A DNA stretch of 64,000 bases, taken from Otis tarda. Lineage: Eukaryota; Chordata; Aves; Otidiformes; Otididae. Below the pieces are notes generated by a model. That model saw only the letters and a list, made by a program, of their open reading frames with translations, was not told the DNA's origin and did not search any database. The stretch lies in the NCBI GenBank assembly GCA_026413225.1, contig CM048557.1, positions 65,028,987 through 65,092,986 of the forward strand, written 5' to 3'. A program made the position numbers and the translations under genes. Shown piece by piece: positions 62,061 to 64,000 of this stretch (positions within the stretch are counted from its first letter, which is position 1; every line of letters begins with the position of its first letter).

Positions 62061-62155
62061 TATATTTCAAAAAAGATACAAAAGCACGCAGTTCCCGCAG
62101 TATAACCGTGGTCAGTACAACTGTGTCCACCAGTTCTCCACAAATGGCATGCTGA
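62061..62155 (+). other. Coding-like stretch after a splice acceptor; possible alternative last exon
   Basis: After TTCCTCTTTAACTAG there is an open stretch reading VYFKKDTKARSSRSITVVST and on to SSPQMAC with TGA at 62153-62155, when joined in the phase left by SIX6OS1 exon 16. It has no match to the human tail and I recognise no protein family. It may be a chance acceptor with a 31-codon open frame. Confidence 0.25.
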
Positions 62156-63330
62156 CTGTTCTGGGCCATCACAGCGCTGTGGCCTGTGAATCCCTCAGAA
62201 CCGTTTTCTCTAGAACCAGCAGTTTCACATTTATAGCCTTTGAAGGAAATACCAGATCATTTTTGAGTTATTTTTTTCTGTTACGTGTGAAACTTAGTCA
62301 CTTACTATGAAGTAAATAGCTTGCCTGACAGCAGGCAAGCAAAATGCTGAAATGGAAGCAAAGCAAATGAAGGGGAGACCACATCATTCAGCAGACTTCC
62401 CAGAAGACATTCCAGAATGCACAAACTAGTCAGAAGGGTACGTGGACTGAGTGGAACAAGTTGACAAAAAGCATCCTACCAGTATAGTCTGCACAGTCTT
62501 CAATAAAATGTCAACAAAGTCCGAAGGGGAGTAGAGTCCTCTTCCCTCTGCCGGCTGCAAAGCCCTAAATGTCCAAAAGCTTGGTTATCTATGCCACTAC
62601 TTCTTTTCTGCAAAACTCTTAAATGCCTTAGGACACTACTTTTGTGCAGCCCAGCTTCTCCTTAAGTACCTGTGTCTAAAGATTGGTGAAAGTTGGGTGT
62701 TTTTTACTGGAGAGGAATTCAGGAAGTTTAAGTGAAGTGCTGCTGAGATCCAGTTAATAAGGAGTGAGACACATGGATTTGGTGGACTTTATGCTCTCCA
62801 AATGTGGGTTTCCATGTTAATCTCTTTTAAACAGTTTTTCTACTCTACTGCATACCTCACAATCTGAAAAAGCATAAGCGAGAAGCAAGTTTGAGAGCCC
62901 ATCTATGCTGTTTGGGGTAGTGTTTTAGGATATACTACTGGCAGATATCTGTGATCATTTAGAAAGCCAGGAAGTACAATTTTGTTTACTCGGTTATTCC
63001 GTAACTGAAGCTTGCTTTCCTGTCTTCTGATGAACACTATCATCCATCTCTCTGACATTACAGTCTGGTAGTCAAGGCTGCTGGCTGAAGTGGGAGGAAC
63101 CATAGTTCTAGGTATTGCTGGATGTTTACTTACACGAATTGGATAGGCTGGGTTAATAACATAGAAGAGAAAGCGACTTCAGAAAGGCCAGCCACTTAGT
63201 GTTTGGGATACTTGTCTGAGATCTAAGAGCATGAACTGCTTGCAAACATGCACTGAGATTTTTCATTAGTGTCAGTCAAACTATGCCTAAAAATGATCTC
63301 TTGTTATTATGCCTATAAAATCAATAGCAG
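62156..63330. other. Non-coding flank
   Basis: Nothing recognised except an AATAAA at 62502-62507. By synteny it lies on the PPM1A side. Confidence 0.6.
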
Positions 63331-63835
63331 TCATGGAATCATAGAATGGTTAGAGTTGGAAGGGACCTTTAAAGGCCATCCAGTCCAACCCCGCTGCAAG
63401 GAGCAGGGACATCTCCAACCAGATCAGGTTGCTCAGAGCCTCATCCAACCTGGCCTGGAATGTTTCCAGGGATGGGACACACACCACCTCTCTGGGCACC
63501 CTGGGCCAGTGTTCTGCAACCCTCAGTGTAAAAAATTTTTTCCTAATTATCCAATCTAAATCTACCTCCCTCTATCTTAAAACCATTACCCCTCGTCCTG
63601 TCACAACAGGCCCTGGTAAAGAGTTTCTCCCTGTCTTTCCTGCAGGCCCCCTTTAGGTACTGGAAGGCCGCTATAAGGTCTCCCCGGAGCCTCCTCTTCT
63701 CCAGGCTGAACAGCCCCAACTCTCTCAGCCTGTCCTCACAGGAGAGGTGCTCCAGCCCTCTGATCATCTCTGTGGCCTCCTCTGGACCTTCTCCAGCTGG
63801 TCCATGTCCTTCTTATGTTGCTGGGTTGCTGAGAC
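63331..63835 (-). mobile_element. CR1 LINE fragment, 3' end (copy 4)
   Basis: Minus-strand CR1 tail of about 0.5 kb. It reads [20 protein letters not shown] and later the LDGALSNLI-type region, with the 3' octamers at 63350-63331. It is frameshifted between the two blocks and 5'-truncated near 63835. Like copies 1 and 2 it lacks the ORF2 stop after LSNLI. Confidence 0.92.
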
Positions 63836-64000
63836 TGGCATGTATCTCACTGACCAATGTAATTTGGTTTTGTCCTTTACATACCTGCCTGACCATGTTC
63901 AGCTCTGCTCTGAAAGTGTAGACAGAGATCCTCTTGTCGATGTAGCGGGGGCTGTTTGAGAGCAAAGTGCGATTTGCCCATTACCACTTGTCATGAGCCG
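63836..64000. other. Window end, nothing recognised
   Basis: Unique-looking sequence after the CR1 truncation point, with no recognised feature. Confidence 0.5.

Noticed and set aside
1..64000. CRISPR arrays, tRNA/rRNA genes, prophage or bacterial operons
   Set aside because: Nothing of the sort is visible. The sequence is vertebrate, with only CR1 fragments, microsatellites and homopolymers as repeats.

Overview
The window is vertebrate nuclear DNA, most likely from a bird. It has large introns, CpG-rich promoters and no bacterial-type operons. It carries four pieces of the CR1 LINE family typical of birds and other reptiles, and two genes whose proteins are recognisable: the eye/pituitary homeobox gene SIX6 (minus strand) and the meiotic gene SIX6OS1/C14orf39 (plus strand). 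The two lie head to head, as in the known vertebrate SIX6 locus. By synteny known from mammals, the left side should face SIX1/SIX4 and the right side PPM1A; neither lies in the window.

Layout. 1-16.9 kb is non-coding flank beyond the SIX6 3' end, with two old CR1 fragments (1298-1701 and 5115-5415), a small tandem duplication and several homopolymer tracts. 16.9-19.75 kb is SIX6: two coding exons (19151-18580 and 17668-17500 on the minus strand, 246 aa), a 911-nt intron, a probable 3' UTR with an AATAAA signal, and a CpG-rich upstream region. 19.75-29.96 kb is the shared regulatory interval between the divergent genes. It holds a CpG island at 26.4-27.2 kb that is the best candidate promoter for SIX6OS1. 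29.97-61.43 kb is the SIX6OS1 coding region, which I rebuilt as 17 coding exons joining in frame into 588 aa. A 1.87-kb CR1 piece lies antisense in the intron after coding exon 8. 61.4-64 kb holds the SIX6OS1 3' UTR, non-coding flank and a fourth CR1 fragment.

Function. SIX6 is a transcription factor of retina, hypothalamus and pituitary development. SIX6OS1 is a central-element protein of the synaptonemal complex that partners SYCE1 in meiosis. Their roles are unrelated, so what they share is the locus.

The observations most worth a second look are: (1) the intron after coding exon 6 of SIX6OS1 has a minor-spliceosome (U12-type) donor and a near-consensus branch site; (2) the long CR1 piece keeps an open reverse transcriptase frame of 590 codons, yet its catalytic FADD motif reads FAND; (3) the other three CR1 copies have Trp where ORF2 of the long copy stops; (4) a phase-compatible candidate alternative last exon lies past the SIX6OS1 polyadenylation signal; (5) long purine/pyrimidine tracts cluster around SIX6. 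I found no wholly new biological system. No alignment or database search was run; homology statements rest on recognising the protein sequences.
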